The notes: generated from the sequence alone by a model not told the origin. DNA of 64,000 nt from Ferrovibrio terrae_A (GCF_943372915.1 NZ_CALSAN010000020.1:13562-77561); one strand, 5' to 3'; counted from the first letter of the stretch, positions 9,261-17,927 are shown. Numbers and translations: made by a program.

Positions 9261-10451
9261 ATGCTCGAGCATATCGACACGGTTTTTGCCGCCACGCCAT
9301 CGGCCCGCAGCGATGTCGAGATCTACCAGATGTGGGAGATCTTCAAGGCGGTGAATGCGCGGGTGAAGGCCGGCGGCAAGGTGATCAGCCTGCTGGCCGG
9401 CGAACCCACCCTGCCGCCGCCGCAGGCCGCCATCGCCGCGGCACAGGCGGCGCTCTCCAGCGGCAAGCCACTGGGCTATACCGAGGCGCTGGGCATCCCG
9501 GCCCTGCGCGAGGGCATCGCACAGCTGTACAGGCGCCGCCACGGCCTCGACATTCCAGCCTCCCGCGTCGCGGTCACCGTCGGCACCTCGGCAGGGCTGA
9601 TGCTCGCCTTCCTCGCCGCGTTTTCCGCCGGCGACACGGTAGCCGTGGTCGAGCCCAGCTATCCGGCCTATCGCGGCACGCTGAAGGCCATCGACCTGAT
9701 CCCCTATCGCCTGACCACCGATGCCTCGACGGGATATCGTGTGACGGCCGAGATGATCGCCGCCCTGCCCGCGCATGTGAAAGGCGTCGTCGTCGCCAGC
9801 CCGGCCAACCCCACCGGCACCATGCTATCCGGCGCCGAGCTGCGCGCGATCTATGCCACCTGCCGCCAGCGCGGCCTGTGGCTGATCGTCGATGAACTCT
9901 ATCATGGCGTCACCTATGACCAGCCGGCCGAAACCGTGCTCGCCGCCGGCGACGATGCCATCGTCATCAACGGCTTTTCGAAATACTGGGGCATGACCGG
10001 CTGGCGGCTCGGCTGGCTGGTGCTGCCCGAACGGCTGGTGTCGCGCATTGAGGCGTTGCATGGCAGCCTGCAGATTTCCGCACCGACGCTGTCGCAGATC
10101 GCCGGTGTCGCTGCGCTGGAAGCGGATACCGAACTGGCGCCCCGCGTTGCCGCCTATAAACGCAACCGCGATGCCCTGCTGGCGATGCTGCCGCGCTGTG
10201 GCATCACGCGCTTCGCCCCGCCTGATGGCGCCTTCTATCTTTATATCGATGTCGGCGACTTCACCGATGACAGCGTCGCCTTCTGCAAGCGCATGCTGGA
10301 AGAGACCGGCGTGGTGGCCGCGCCGGGCGTGGATTTCAACACTGCCGACGGCCAGCGCTATATCCGGTTTTCCTTCTGCATGGATGCGGCCATCATCGAC
10401 GCCGCCATCGAACGGCTGGAGCCGTGGTTCAGGGGCCTAAACCGACGCTGA
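9261..10451 (+). CDS. PLP-dependent aminotransferase, class I/II
   Basis: 396 residues. Fold-type I aminotransferase motifs are all present: SPANPTGT (180-187), the Asp of DELYHG (D211) that contacts the PLP pyridine nitrogen, the Schiff-base Lys in FSKYWGMTGWRLGW (K241), and a C-terminal FSFC region equivalent to the substrate-carboxylate Arg loop (YIRFSFC). The frame extends upstream through the VOC gene in another phase, but the sensible start is ATG 9261, one base after the VOC stop. Substrate is not readable; an amino acid linked to the neighbouring exporter and Lrp regulator is plausible. The 3' end overlaps the convergent lipoprotein gene by 23 bp. Confidence 0.93.
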   Translation: MLEHIDTVFAATPSARSDVEIYQMWEIFKAVNARVKAGGKVISLLAGEPTLPPPQAAIAAAQAALSSGKPLGYTEALGIPALREGIAQLYRRRHGLDIPASRVAVTVGTSAGLMLAFLAAFSAGDTVAVVEPSYPAYRGTLKAIDLIPYRLTTDASTGYRVTAEMIAALPAHVKGVVVASPANPTGTMLSGAELRAIYATCRQRGLWLIVDELYHGVTYDQPAETVLAAGDDAIVINGFSKYWGMTGWRLGWLVLPERLVSRIEALHGSLQISAPTLSQIAGVAALEADTELAPRVAAYKRNRDALLAMLPRCGITRFAPPDGAFYLYIDVGDFTDDSVAFCKRMLEETGVVAAPGVDFNTADGQRYIRFSFCMDAAIIDAAIERLEPWFRGLNRR

Positions 10452-10839
10452 ACAGGGACGTGGCAAACAGCGGACGGTTGAAGTAGTCGTCATAGGCCGC
10501 GAGCCCCTGAGACCGCATGCATTGCGACACGCCGGCGTTGTAGCCGCTGTAATCATAGATCGGCCTGCTTTCCCAACGACAGACCTCCCGCTCGCGCCTG
10601 CAATTCTTGCCTTTCTTGTCGCAGCGGTCCCGTTCGGTCGTACATGTCTCATACCGCTCGCTACCCACTTGCCTGATCAGGTGACGATTCAGGTTTTGGC
10701 ATTGCCGCCAGTCATCGTAAGCGGCATAGCATTGCTCCCTCTCCGGCAGTGACATGCAGTGGTATTGCGCGCAGCCGGGCAGAAATATCGCCAGCGCCAG
10801 CAGCACAGCGATACGGAGCAGAGGTTTGCCGGACAGCAT
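10429..10839 (-). CDS. Cysteine-rich putative lipoprotein, function unknown
   Basis: 136 residues from ATG 10839. A hydrophobic signal (residues 7-20) ends in the lipobox LPGC (Cys 23), so the mature protein should be lipid-anchored. The remainder is charged and unusually Cys-rich (eight further Cys, e.g. EQCY, CQNLN, RCDKKGKNC, REVCRW), which in the periplasm implies several disulfides. I do not recognise the family. The frame opens earlier (10899), but the upstream part lacks signal character. Its end overlaps the aminotransferase gene, and a rightward terminator lies just upstream of its start. Confidence 0.6.
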   Translation of the reverse strand: MLSGKPLLRIAVLLALAIFLPGCAQYHCMSLPEREQCYAAYDDWRQCQNLNRHLIRQVGSERYETCTTERDRCDKKGKNCRREREVCRWESRPIYDYSGYNAGVSQCMRSQGLAAYDDYFNRPLFATSLFSVGLGP

Positions 10840-10884
10840 GGTCGTCTCGGGCAGACATCCCTGCTTCAGCCGATCTTGCTGGGG

Positions 10885-10916
10885 CGGCGCGCCCGCCACG
10901 GGACGCGCCGGTTTTT
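10885..10916 (+). terminator. Putative rightward Rho-independent terminator
   Basis: CGGCGCG (10885-10891) pairs with CGCGCCG (10904-10910); CCC/GGG continues the stem past one bulged A, loop GCCAC; GTTTTTA follows. Only the + strand has the T-run. The nearest + strand gene is the aminotransferase ending at 10451, so its transcript would run antisense through the lipoprotein gene before stopping here. Confidence 0.5.
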
Positions 10917-10985
10917 ATCGGAAGCCTGCCGGATGCAATGCTGTTGCTCGGCCGTGGCGGAATTGCGGCAGAGTTGCGCCCGGAT

Positions 10986-12179
10986 TTAGTCGAGCTGCAG
11001 AATCTGCCATTTCAGATAGGCACTTTCCGGCAGATGCGGATGCACCGGATGGTCAGGGCCGGCGCCACCGGAATACAGGATGCGGCCAGTGCGGCCGGCC
11101 AGGCTGAGGCCAATCGCCACTTCCTTGCCAAAGACTTCACCCGGCAGCAGATGCGCGCAGCAGGCGACGAACCAGATCCCGCCGGGCCGGACCAGCGGCG
11201 CCGCCAGCTTGGCCAGCTTACGATAGGCCTTGGCGCCGGGACCGAGATCCTTGCGGCTTTTGACGAAGTTCGGCGGATCGGTGACGACGATGCCGAAGCT
11301 CGCCTTCTCGGCCTGTAACTGCTCCAGCGCCGGGAAGGCCTCTGCTTTCTCGAAGCGGGCGATGCGCCCGAGATTGTTGTCCTTGGCCGCCTGCACTGCC
11401 TGGCCGATGGCGAGTTCCGAACGATCGATGCCGCGCACGCTTTTTGCCCCCGCCTTGGCGGCGGTCAGCGCAAAGGCGCCGGAGTTGCAGTAGACATCCA
11501 GCATCTCCTCGCCCTTGGCGAGGCCGGCGATGATCGCGCGTGCGCCGGCGAGATCGAAATACCAGCCGGTCTTTTGGCCTTCCAGCAGATCGAGTGCGAT
11601 CCGCACGCCGCCCTCCTCCACCATGGCCGGCGCATCGTCCAGACTGCCGGCGGCAAGCCGGATCTCGGGCTGCAGCCCCTCCAGCGCGCGCACCGGCGTG
11701 TCGTTGCGCAGCACCACCGCACGCGGCTTCAACACGGTATCCAGCGCTTCCAGCAGTACCGGCAGCAGATGCTCAGCACCGGCGGTATTGGCCTGTACAC
11801 AGAGCACATCGCCATAGCGGTCGATGATGAAGCCCGGCATGCCGTCGGCTTCGGCATGCACCAGCCGGTAATACGGACGATCGAAGCAGCGTTCCCGCAA
11901 GGCGAGCGCGGCGCGCAACCGCGCAGCGAGGAAACTGGCGTCGACCGCGGTCGCGGTTGTGCTCCACAGCCGTGCCGCAATCAGCGAATGGGCGTTGAAA
12001 CTGGCGGTTCCCAGCGAATCGCCCTGGGCATCGACGAGTCGCACAAGGCTACCGGGTGCAACCGCCTTGGCTTCGGCGTCCAGTGCAATCTCATTGGAAT
12101 ACACCCACGGATGCCCACCCCTAACACGGCGGTCTTCACGCGGTTTCACGCGCAGAACGGGCAACGTATTGAAAGTCAT
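10986..12179 (-). CDS. RlmI-like class I rRNA methyltransferase (23S rRNA m5C family)
   Basis: 397 residues. An N-terminal PUA domain (~5-85, with RRVRGGHPWVYSNEI) precedes an EEHEA-type middle region and a Rossmann SAM-methyltransferase domain (~200-395). Visible motifs: DVYCNSGAFALTAA (SAM loop), GIDRSELA (acidic strand 2), VTDPPNF (motif IV) and FVACCAHLL, whose Cys fits the catalytic position of RlmI. The E. coli relative methylates C1962 of 23S rRNA. A TTG at 12185 could start the frame, but GAGGA lies 7 bp ahead of ATG 12179. The product is a full-length family member, cytoplasmic. Confidence 0.88.
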   Translation of the reverse strand: MTFNTLPVLRVKPREDRRVRGGHPWVYSNEIALDAEAKAVAPGSLVRLVDAQGDSLGTASFNAHSLIAARLWSTTATAVDASFLAARLRAALALRERCFDRPYYRLVHAEADGMPGFIIDRYGDVLCVQANTAGAEHLLPVLLEALDTVLKPRAVVLRNDTPVRALEGLQPEIRLAAGSLDDAPAMVEEGGVRIALDLLEGQKTGWYFDLAGARAIIAGLAKGEEMLDVYCNSGAFALTAAKAGAKSVRGIDRSELAIGQAVQAAKDNNLGRIARFEKAEAFPALEQLQAEKASFGIVVTDPPNFVKSRKDLGPGAKAYRKLAKLAAPLVRPGGIWFVACCAHLLPGEVFGKEVAIGLSLAGRTGRILYSGGAGPDHPVHPHLPESAYLKWQILQLD

Positions 12180-12254
12180 GGACAAATCCTCAGGACATCG
12201 GTATCAGCGCGGGACGGCATCGCGCCGCACAAAAAAGAAAGCGAACCTTAGTCG

Positions 12255-12665
12255 ATGTTCACCCTGCACGACCAGTTGCGCCGCGACACTTTCGCCGTCT
12301 GTCGCATGAAGCTTTGCCTGGTCCAGTTGATGAACGACAGCCAGTATCCCTGGCTCATCCTGGTTCCTGCCGTTGAGAACATCACCGAGATCGTCGAACT
12401 GAGCGAAAAGCACCGCAAGCAGCTGATCAACGAGATCGCCCAGGCACAGCGCGTGCTGCAGCATGTGTACCAGCCACACAAGCTCAATGCCGCAGCCTTG
12501 GGCAATGTGGTGTCGCAGCTGCATGTGCATGTGATCGCGCGCTTCCAGGATGATGGCGCCTGGCCCGGCCCGGTCTGGGGCAAACAGCCGCCCAAGCCCT
12601 ATGACGATGCGGCGATGCGCGCCACCGTGGCCAAACTGCAGAACGCCTTCATCACGCGCGTCTGA
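12255..12665 (+). CDS. HIT family (histidine triad) hydrolase
   Basis: 136 residues. HIT nucleotide-hydrolase fold with the motif QLHVHVI near residue 95: the first triad His is replaced by Gln, while the second (catalytic nucleophile in HINT proteins) and third remain. The following FQDDGAWPGPVWG is common in proteobacterial members. Likely hydrolyses a nucleotide-linked phosphoramidate or dinucleotide; the substrate is unknown. The gene diverges from the rlmI-like gene over 75 bp and is followed 17 bp later by a SemiSWEET gene. The ribosome site is weak. Confidence 0.85.
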   Translation: MFTLHDQLRRDTFAVCRMKLCLVQLMNDSQYPWLILVPAVENITEIVELSEKHRKQLINEIAQAQRVLQHVYQPHKLNAAALGNVVSQLHVHVIARFQDDGAWPGPVWGKQPPKPYDDAAMRATVAKLQNAFITRV

Positions 12666-12682
12666 GCGCGTATATTGCCGGC

Positions 12683-12991
12683 ATGACGTCCGAATCGATT
12701 GAAACCATCGGCCTGATCGCCGGGGCCCTGACCACGCTGGCCTATGTGCCACAGGTGGTGAAGGTGTGGCGCAGCCGCTCGGCGCGCGACATCTCGCTCG
12801 GCATGTTCCTGCTGATGAATGTCGGCATCGCGCTGTGGCTGGTCTATGGCCTGCTGATCGGCTCGCCCGGCCTGATCGCTGCCAATAGCGTCACGCTTGG
12901 CCTCACCGCCGCCGTGCTGGTGGCCAAGCTGAAATTCGACCGGCCGGGGAAAGTCTCCGCTGCAGAAACCGCCGGCTCGACTGGTCCTTAG
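12683..12991 (+). CDS. SemiSWEET sugar transporter
   Basis: 102 residues with three membrane helices (about 8-28, 38-58, 65-85), one MtN3/PQ-loop repeat. The PQ motif (AYVPQVVKVWRSRSA) is in helix 1 and the SLGMFLLMNVGIALWLVYG stretch is typical of helix 2. SemiSWEETs work as homodimers moving sugars down their gradient across the inner membrane. Neighbouring genes give no clue to the sugar. Confidence 0.9.
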   Translation: MTSESIETIGLIAGALTTLAYVPQVVKVWRSRSARDISLGMFLLMNVGIALWLVYGLLIGSPGLIAANSVTLGLTAAVLVAKLKFDRPGKVSAAETAGSTGP

Positions 12992-13012
12992 GCCCGGCGT
13001 ATAACCGACGGC

Positions 13013-14050
13013 ATGCCCAGTCATGCTATCCGCCGTCGTGACTTCCTGCTCGGCTCGACTCTGGCCGGTGCCGCCTTCGTCGCGGCACCCGGGCTAGCCG
13101 CCCCCGCCCCGGCGAAAGATAACGGCGGCTTTTTCCGCATCCTCACCGGCTCGGCCCATACCACGACATTCCCGGTCGGCGTGACGGTGGCCTCTGCCAT
13201 CTCGAATCCTCCTGGCAGCCGTCCCTGCGAGAAAGGCGGCAGCTGCGGCGTGCCCGGCCTGATCGCCGTGGCCCTGACCAGCCAGGGTTCAGTCGCCAAT
13301 CTGGCCGCCATCGGCAATGAAAGCATCGAATCCGGCTTTGCCCAGGCCGATCTGGTCTACAGTGCCTTCCAGGGCGAAGGCATCTACTTCCGTCGCTCCA
13401 AGCAGGCGAATCTGCGCGTGCTGGCCAACCTGTATCCCGAGACCGTGCATCTGGTGGTGCGGCGCAACAGCAACATCACCGATATCCGCGAACTGGCCGG
13501 CAAGCGCGTGTCGATCGACCGCACCGGCTCGGGCACGCGCTTCAATGCGGAGATCATCCTCGCCGCCTATGGCCTGCGACTGAACCAGATCCGCCTGCTC
13601 GAAGTCGATCCCGGCGAAGCGGCGGAGCTGATGACAAAAGACCAGCTCGATGCCTTCTTCCTGATTTCCGGCCAGCCGGCACCGACGGTGAGCGACCTGA
13701 CCGACCGCGAGATCGCCCGCGTGGTGCCGTTATCGGGCCGCCAGATCGAAGGCGCATTGCGCCGGCACCAGTTTTTCACCCGCGACTTCATCCCGGGCAA
13801 TACCTATCGCGATGTGCCGGAAACCGAGACGCTCAGCATCGGCATGCAGTGGATCGGGCCGGAAAGCCTGGACCCAGATCTAGTCTACGAGCTGCTGCGC
13901 GCCCTGTGGCATCCGCGCAATCGCAAGATTCTCGATGCCGGCCCGGCGATGGCACAGCGCATCCGGCTCGGCACCGCCCTGCTCGGCGTCAGCGTGCCTT
14001 TGCATGCCGGGGCCGAACGCTTCTATCGCGAGATGAAACTGATTACGTAA
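13013..14050 (+). CDS. Orphan TAXI-family solute-binding protein, Tat-exported
   Basis: 345 residues. The start MPSHAIRRRDFLLG has a twin-arginine motif followed by a hydrophobic stretch and an AxA-like site near residue 30, so it should be exported folded. The body is a TAXI receptor: FFRILTGS near 37, the NPPGSRPCEKGGSCGVPGLI loop, QADLVYSAFQG, and VSIDRTGSGTRFNAEIIL. Unlike most TAXI receptors there is no TRAP permease beside it; the nearest is 11 kb away and has its own receptor. It may feed a distant permease or act as a sensor. Its stop lies in a palindrome shared with the convergent GST gene. Confidence 0.87.
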   Translation: MPSHAIRRRDFLLGSTLAGAAFVAAPGLAAPAPAKDNGGFFRILTGSAHTTTFPVGVTVASAISNPPGSRPCEKGGSCGVPGLIAVALTSQGSVANLAAIGNESIESGFAQADLVYSAFQGEGIYFRRSKQANLRVLANLYPETVHLVVRRNSNITDIRELAGKRVSIDRTGSGTRFNAEIILAAYGLRLNQIRLLEVDPGEAAELMTKDQLDAFFLISGQPAPTVSDLTDREIARVVPLSGRQIEGALRRHQFFTRDFIPGNTYRDVPETETLSIGMQWIGPESLDPDLVYELLRALWHPRNRKILDAGPAMAQRIRLGTALLGVSVPLHAGAERFYREMKLIT

Positions 14051-14057
14051 TCAGTTT
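14036..14057. repeat. 22-bp perfect palindrome across two convergent stop codons
   Basis: AAACTGATTAC (14036-14046) is followed immediately by its exact reverse complement (14047-14057). The TAA of the TAXI gene (14048-14050) and the TGA of the GST gene (14051-14053, minus strand) lie inside it. It could fold as a bidirectional 3'-end hairpin or bind a dimeric protein. Confidence 0.7.
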
Positions 14058-14725
14058 TCGGGCAGCGGCGCCTCCCGGGCCGCCGCCGCGCACCATTCCT
14101 GCATCGCCGGCAAGGCATAGATTGCATTGACATAGGCTTCCGACACCGGGTCGAGCGCCACACCATAGCTGCGCAGCCGCGTTGCCACCGGGGCGTACAT
14201 CGCATCGGCAAGGCTGAAGGCACCGAACAGGAAATCACCTTGCTTGCCAAAGCGGCCACGGCAGTCCTGCCAGATCTGCTGCACGCGGGCGATATCCAGC
14301 CGCGCCTCCTCGCTGGGGGTTACGCCCTGCTGGGCGGCCGGGCTGAGCTTGGCGATATCCATCGGCAGCTCGCGGCGCAGCGGCACAAAGCCGGCGTGCA
14401 TTTCGCTCATCACGCTGCGCGCCACGGCACGCGCCCGGGTATCGGTGGGCAGCAGCTTGGCATCGGGCCAAGTCTCGGCGATGTAGTCGCAGATCGCCAG
14501 GCTTTCCCACACCGTCAGGTCACCATGCTTGAGCACGGGCAGCTTGCCAGCCGCCGAATGCAGCAGGATTTCCGCCTTGGTTTCCGGTCGGCGCAGCACG
14601 ATCAGCTCTTCCCGGAAGGGCTGGCCGGTCGCCTTCAGCGCCAGCCAGGGGCGCAGGCTCCAGCTCGAGTAATTCTTGTTGCCGATAACGAGAACAAGAT
14701 CAGCGTTGGGGGTGAGATCGCTCAC
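14051..14725 (-). CDS. Glutathione S-transferase family protein
   Basis: 224 residues from GTG 14725, which has GGAG 6 bp upstream; a TTG at 14758 would add 11 residues but is less well placed. An N-terminal thioredoxin-fold domain (VIGNKNYSSWSLRPWLALKATG, Ser-rich catalytic loop; GKLPVLKHGDLTVWESLAICDY, the glutathione-binding cis-Pro and ES signature) is followed by an all-helical C-terminal domain. It probably conjugates or reduces an electrophile with glutathione in the cytoplasm; the substrate is unknown. It is convergent with the orphan TAXI gene with no bases between the stops. Confidence 0.88.
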   Translation of the reverse strand: MSDLTPNADLVLVIGNKNYSSWSLRPWLALKATGQPFREELIVLRRPETKAEILLHSAAGKLPVLKHGDLTVWESLAICDYIAETWPDAKLLPTDTRARAVARSVMSEMHAGFVPLRRELPMDIAKLSPAAQQGVTPSEEARLDIARVQQIWQDCRGRFGKQGDFLFGAFSLADAMYAPVATRLRSYGVALDPVSEAYVNAIYALPAMQEWCAAAAREAPLPEN

Positions 14726-14836
14726 GATAGGCTCCGCGTCAGGATGCGTATTTCCCAAATTGGGCAGGCACCTTATAGACGAGGGATCGCCCGCCGCCCA
14801 TATTCATATTGAACCATTCCAATGCCGAGGATTGCC

Positions 14837-16210
14837 GTGCCTGTCACCCTGATTGCCAAATCCGCCGCCGCCATTCCCGTCGAGACTCTGACCGCCAAGG
14901 CCTGGGTCACGCGGGCGTCCCGGGAAAAGGGCATGGTCGCCGGACTGGCCGAGGCGCAGGGTTTCAAAGCCAAATCCGGTCAGGTGCTGGTACTGCCCGA
15001 TGCCAAAACGGGCAAGCCCGCCCGCGTGCTGGCCGGCATCAGTGAGGCCCCCGACCTATGGTCCTTTGCCGCCATCGCCGGCGCATTGCCGGCGGGCGAC
15101 TATAAGCTCACGGATACCAAAGCCGGTGACGCCGCGGCCCTGGGCTGGGCACTCAATGCCTATCGCTTTGACCGCTACAAGAAGATCGAAAAGAAAACCG
15201 TGCGCCTGGTCTGGCCGGCCAAGGCAAACCAGCAGCGCGTGAGCGCACTGCACGACGGCATCGTGCTGGCGCGCGACCTGATCAACACGCCCTCCGCCGA
15301 TATGGGCCCGGCGGAACTGGCCGAAGCCGCGCGCGGCGTGGCGCTGGTGGGCGGCGCGGAGTTCAGCACCATCATCGGCGACGACCTGCTGGAGCAGAAC
15401 TACCCGATGGTGCATGCCGTCGGCCGCGCCAGCGTGCGCCTGCCGCGCCTGATCGACCTGCGCTGGGGCAACCCGAAGCACCCGAAGCTCACCCTGGTCG
15501 GCAAGGGCGTGTGCTTCGATACCGGCGGCCTCGACCTGAAACCTTCGGCCGGCATGCTGCATATGAAAAAGGATATGGGCGGCGCCGCCGTGATGCTGGG
15601 CCTGGCCGCAGCCATCATGGCGATGAAGCTGCCGGTGCGGTTGCGCCTGCTGATCTCGGCCGTCGAGAACAGCGTTTCGGGCAACGCCTTCCGTCCGGGC
15701 GACATCCTGACGAGCCGCAAGGGACTGACCGTCGAGATCGGCAACACCGATGCCGAAGGCCGCCTGGTGCTGGGCGATGCCCTGGCCGAGGCCGATAGCG
15801 AAAAGCCCGACTGGCTGATCGATGCCGCCACGCTCACCGGTGCGGCCCGCGTGGCGGTCGGTCCCGATCTGCCGGCGCTCTATGCCACGGAAGATGCGAT
15901 GGCGCAGGCCCTGCTCGACGCCGGTTTAAGTGCAGCCGATCCGCTGTGGCGCATGCCGCTGCATGCTGGATATCGCGAGTATATCGAAGGCAAGGTGGCC
16001 GATATCACCAACTCGGCCGATGTGCCGTTTGCCGGCTCGATCACCGCCGCCCTCTTTCTCAAGGAATTCGTCACCAAGACGAAGTCCTACGCCCATCTCG
16101 ACATGTTCGCCTGGAATCCGCGCCCGCGCCCCGGCCGCCCGCTGGGCGCCGAAGCCACCGGCCTGCGGGCGCTCTATGCCGCCATTGAAAAGCGGTACGG
16201 CAGGCGCTGA
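14837..16210 (+). CDS. Leucyl aminopeptidase family protein (peptidase M17)
   Basis: 457 residues from GTG 14837, chosen because GAGG lies 6 bp ahead; an in-frame ATG at 14822 has no ribosome site. The C-terminal catalytic domain shows the family signature NTDAEGRLVLGDAL and the dimetal-site segments GKGVCFDTGGLDLKPS and MKKDMGGAA, plus SAVENSVSGNAFRPGDI. These supply the Lys, Asp and Glu ligands of the two metal ions. It removes N-terminal residues from peptides in the cytoplasm. Length is slightly short of PepA (about 500), mainly at the N-terminal domain. It ends 2 bp from the convergent caspase-like gene. Confidence 0.93.
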   Translation: MPVTLIAKSAAAIPVETLTAKAWVTRASREKGMVAGLAEAQGFKAKSGQVLVLPDAKTGKPARVLAGISEAPDLWSFAAIAGALPAGDYKLTDTKAGDAAALGWALNAYRFDRYKKIEKKTVRLVWPAKANQQRVSALHDGIVLARDLINTPSADMGPAELAEAARGVALVGGAEFSTIIGDDLLEQNYPMVHAVGRASVRLPRLIDLRWGNPKHPKLTLVGKGVCFDTGGLDLKPSAGMLHMKKDMGGAAVMLGLAAAIMAMKLPVRLRLLISAVENSVSGNAFRPGDILTSRKGLTVEIGNTDAEGRLVLGDALAEADSEKPDWLIDAATLTGAARVAVGPDLPALYATEDAMAQALLDAGLSAADPLWRMPLHAGYREYIEGKVADITNSADVPFAGSITAALFLKEFVTKTKSYAHLDMFAWNPRPRPGRPLGAEATGLRALYAAIEKRYGRR

Positions 16211-16212
16211 CC

Positions 16213-17754
16213 TCAGGTCTTGGAGATGTAGCGGTAGTCTTCGATGATGACCTTGTCATCGACGATCTTCAGCACATAACCGAAGACGGCCGTGTAATTC
16301 GACCAGAGCGGAATGCTGCCAAAGGCATGGCGGCCAAAGCGCGCACCCTCAACCAGCACATTCACCTTGCCGCTTCCGGCATCGACGATGTCCTGCAGGA
16401 CGGCCTTGTAGAAGCGCAGCCCGGTGATCGAGTCATTGGCCGGAATGATATTACGATAGACCTCGAACTGATCGTCCATATGCTTCTTGATCGCCGCCTG
16501 GATGGCCGGCCAGTTCTTCTGCAGGGTGGCCTCGAAGTCTTCGGTATTGACAATCGGTGCCGAAACGGCCGGCGTGGATGACTGGGGCGCTGCCTTCAGG
16601 CTCGCCACCGCGGTCGGCGGTGCCGATGGTGGCGGTGCCGATGGTGGCGATGCTGCTGGTGACGGTGCTGGCGATGACGATGCCGGCTGCGGGGGCGCGG
16701 CAATCACCACCGCTGCTGCGGGCGCCGTGGCAACCGGGCCCGTCACCGGCGCCGGCGCCGAAGCGGCCCGCACCCTGCTACCCGGGTCAGGCAGGTTGGA
16801 AATGCGGATGCGCGCCAGCTTGTTGAAAGCACCATTCGGGTAATTCTCGATATAGGCCTGGAAGTCACGGGCATCCTGGCTGTCCTTGATCGAATTCCAG
16901 AAGGCGATCTCGGCCGCATTGTCATTGAAGCCGGGCGACGGCACCGGCGCCGACAGGGCCGCAACCTGCGGCGGTGGCGAAGGTTTGAAAGAGAATTCAC
17001 CAACCACCGACGAACTTTCCCACGGCGTCTGCTTGCCCTGGGTGCGCTGGATCACACGGGCCCGCGCCTGCTTGAAGGCTTCCTCCATCGATAGGCCGGG
17101 CCGCTTGATCGCCGCCACCAGTTCCGACGTATAGATGCCGTTGGCGCCATCGCCATCATTGGCCACCGAGCCCGGCGCGGTGGCATAGGCTATCATCGTG
17201 CCGGTCGGCGCCGAGATCGCAGCCAACCCGTTGCTGACCGAGCGGAAGCTGCGCTGGAACGGATTATTGCGACAGGCATCCAGGATCACGATGTTAAACT
17301 GGTTCTTCGCCGTCGCCATGCGCGCCATCACATAGGCGACATCCATGGATTCGACTTCGACCTCTTCCTCGCTTTCGATGCTGGCCTTGACCGGGATCAG
17401 GTAATTGCTGCCGCGCACCTGCATGCCATGGCCGGCGAAGTAGAACAGGCCGACAGAGCCGTCGCGCAGCTTGCGGCCGAACTCCACCACGGCACGCTGC
17501 ATGCTGACGCGGTCAGCGTTCTCCAGCACCTGAACATCGAAATCCAGTTCGCGCAGCGTGGCCGCCATCATGCGTGCGTCATTGATCGGATTCTTCAGTA
17601 CGCCATCGGCATAGGCATTATTGCCGATCACCAGCGCCAGGCGCTTGGAGGTCGCCTGCGCGGGATCTGCCGCCAGCAGGGAAGCTGCTGCCGCCAGGAT
17701 GGCCGCCATGCCGATGCAGAATCGGCCGATCCGGGATTGAACGAGCCCGCCCAT
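16213..17754 (-). CDS. Exported caspase-family (C14) peptidase with Pro/Ala-rich linker
   Basis: 513 residues from ATG 17754 (AGGAG 7 bp ahead; the frame opens at 17871). A signal peptide (12-34) leads to a caspase-like p20 domain (~36-260) with KRLALVIGNNAY, the catalytic His in FYFAGHG (H109) and the catalytic Cys in ILDACRNNPF (C161). A short region (DARDFQAYIENYPNGAFNKL) recalls a tetratricopeptide-like element, then about 80 Pro/Ala/Ser residues, then a unique C-terminal domain of ~110 residues. Bacterial C14 proteins cleave after basic residues; targets and the role of the periplasmic location are unknown. Both catalytic residues are intact. Confidence 0.88.
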   Translation of the reverse strand: MGGLVQSRIGRFCIGMAAILAAAASLLAADPAQATSKRLALVIGNNAYADGVLKNPINDARMMAATLRELDFDVQVLENADRVSMQRAVVEFGRKLRDGSVGLFYFAGHGMQVRGSNYLIPVKASIESEEEVEVESMDVAYVMARMATAKNQFNIVILDACRNNPFQRSFRSVSNGLAAISAPTGTMIAYATAPGSVANDGDGANGIYTSELVAAIKRPGLSMEEAFKQARARVIQRTQGKQTPWESSSVVGEFSFKPSPPPQVAALSAPVPSPGFNDNAAEIAFWNSIKDSQDARDFQAYIENYPNGAFNKLARIRISNLPDPGSRVRAASAPAPVTGPVATAPAAAVVIAAPPQPASSSPAPSPAASPPSAPPPSAPPTAVASLKAAPQSSTPAVSAPIVNTEDFEATLQKNWPAIQAAIKKHMDDQFEVYRNIIPANDSITGLRFYKAVLQDIVDAGSGKVNVLVEGARFGRHAFGSIPLWSNYTAVFGYVLKIVDDKVIIEDYRYISKT

Positions 17755-17899
17755 GGCGCCGCTCCTGCCTCTTGTTTGCCTCGGAGACCCTCTTCGGATC
17801 GCGGGTAGAATACTACAACTCATCCCGGAATCATCACAACTTATGAGTACAAATCTGCCCGATCCGGCCACTGAGCCCGTCTAAAAAACCCCGTATGCC

Positions 17900-17927
17900 G
17901 GTCACAATGCGATCACAGGGGGTCACA
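17900..17927. repeat. Three helically phased GRTCACA direct repeats
   Basis: GGTCACA at 17900, GATCACA at 17911 and GGTCACA at 17921 are spaced 11 and 10 bp, one DNA turn apart. They lie about 100 bp before the small membrane-protein gene at 18018 and 150 bp before the divergent caspase gene, so they could be a regulator site for either. The rest of the 263-bp gap (17755-18017) shows nothing else I can name. Confidence 0.45.
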
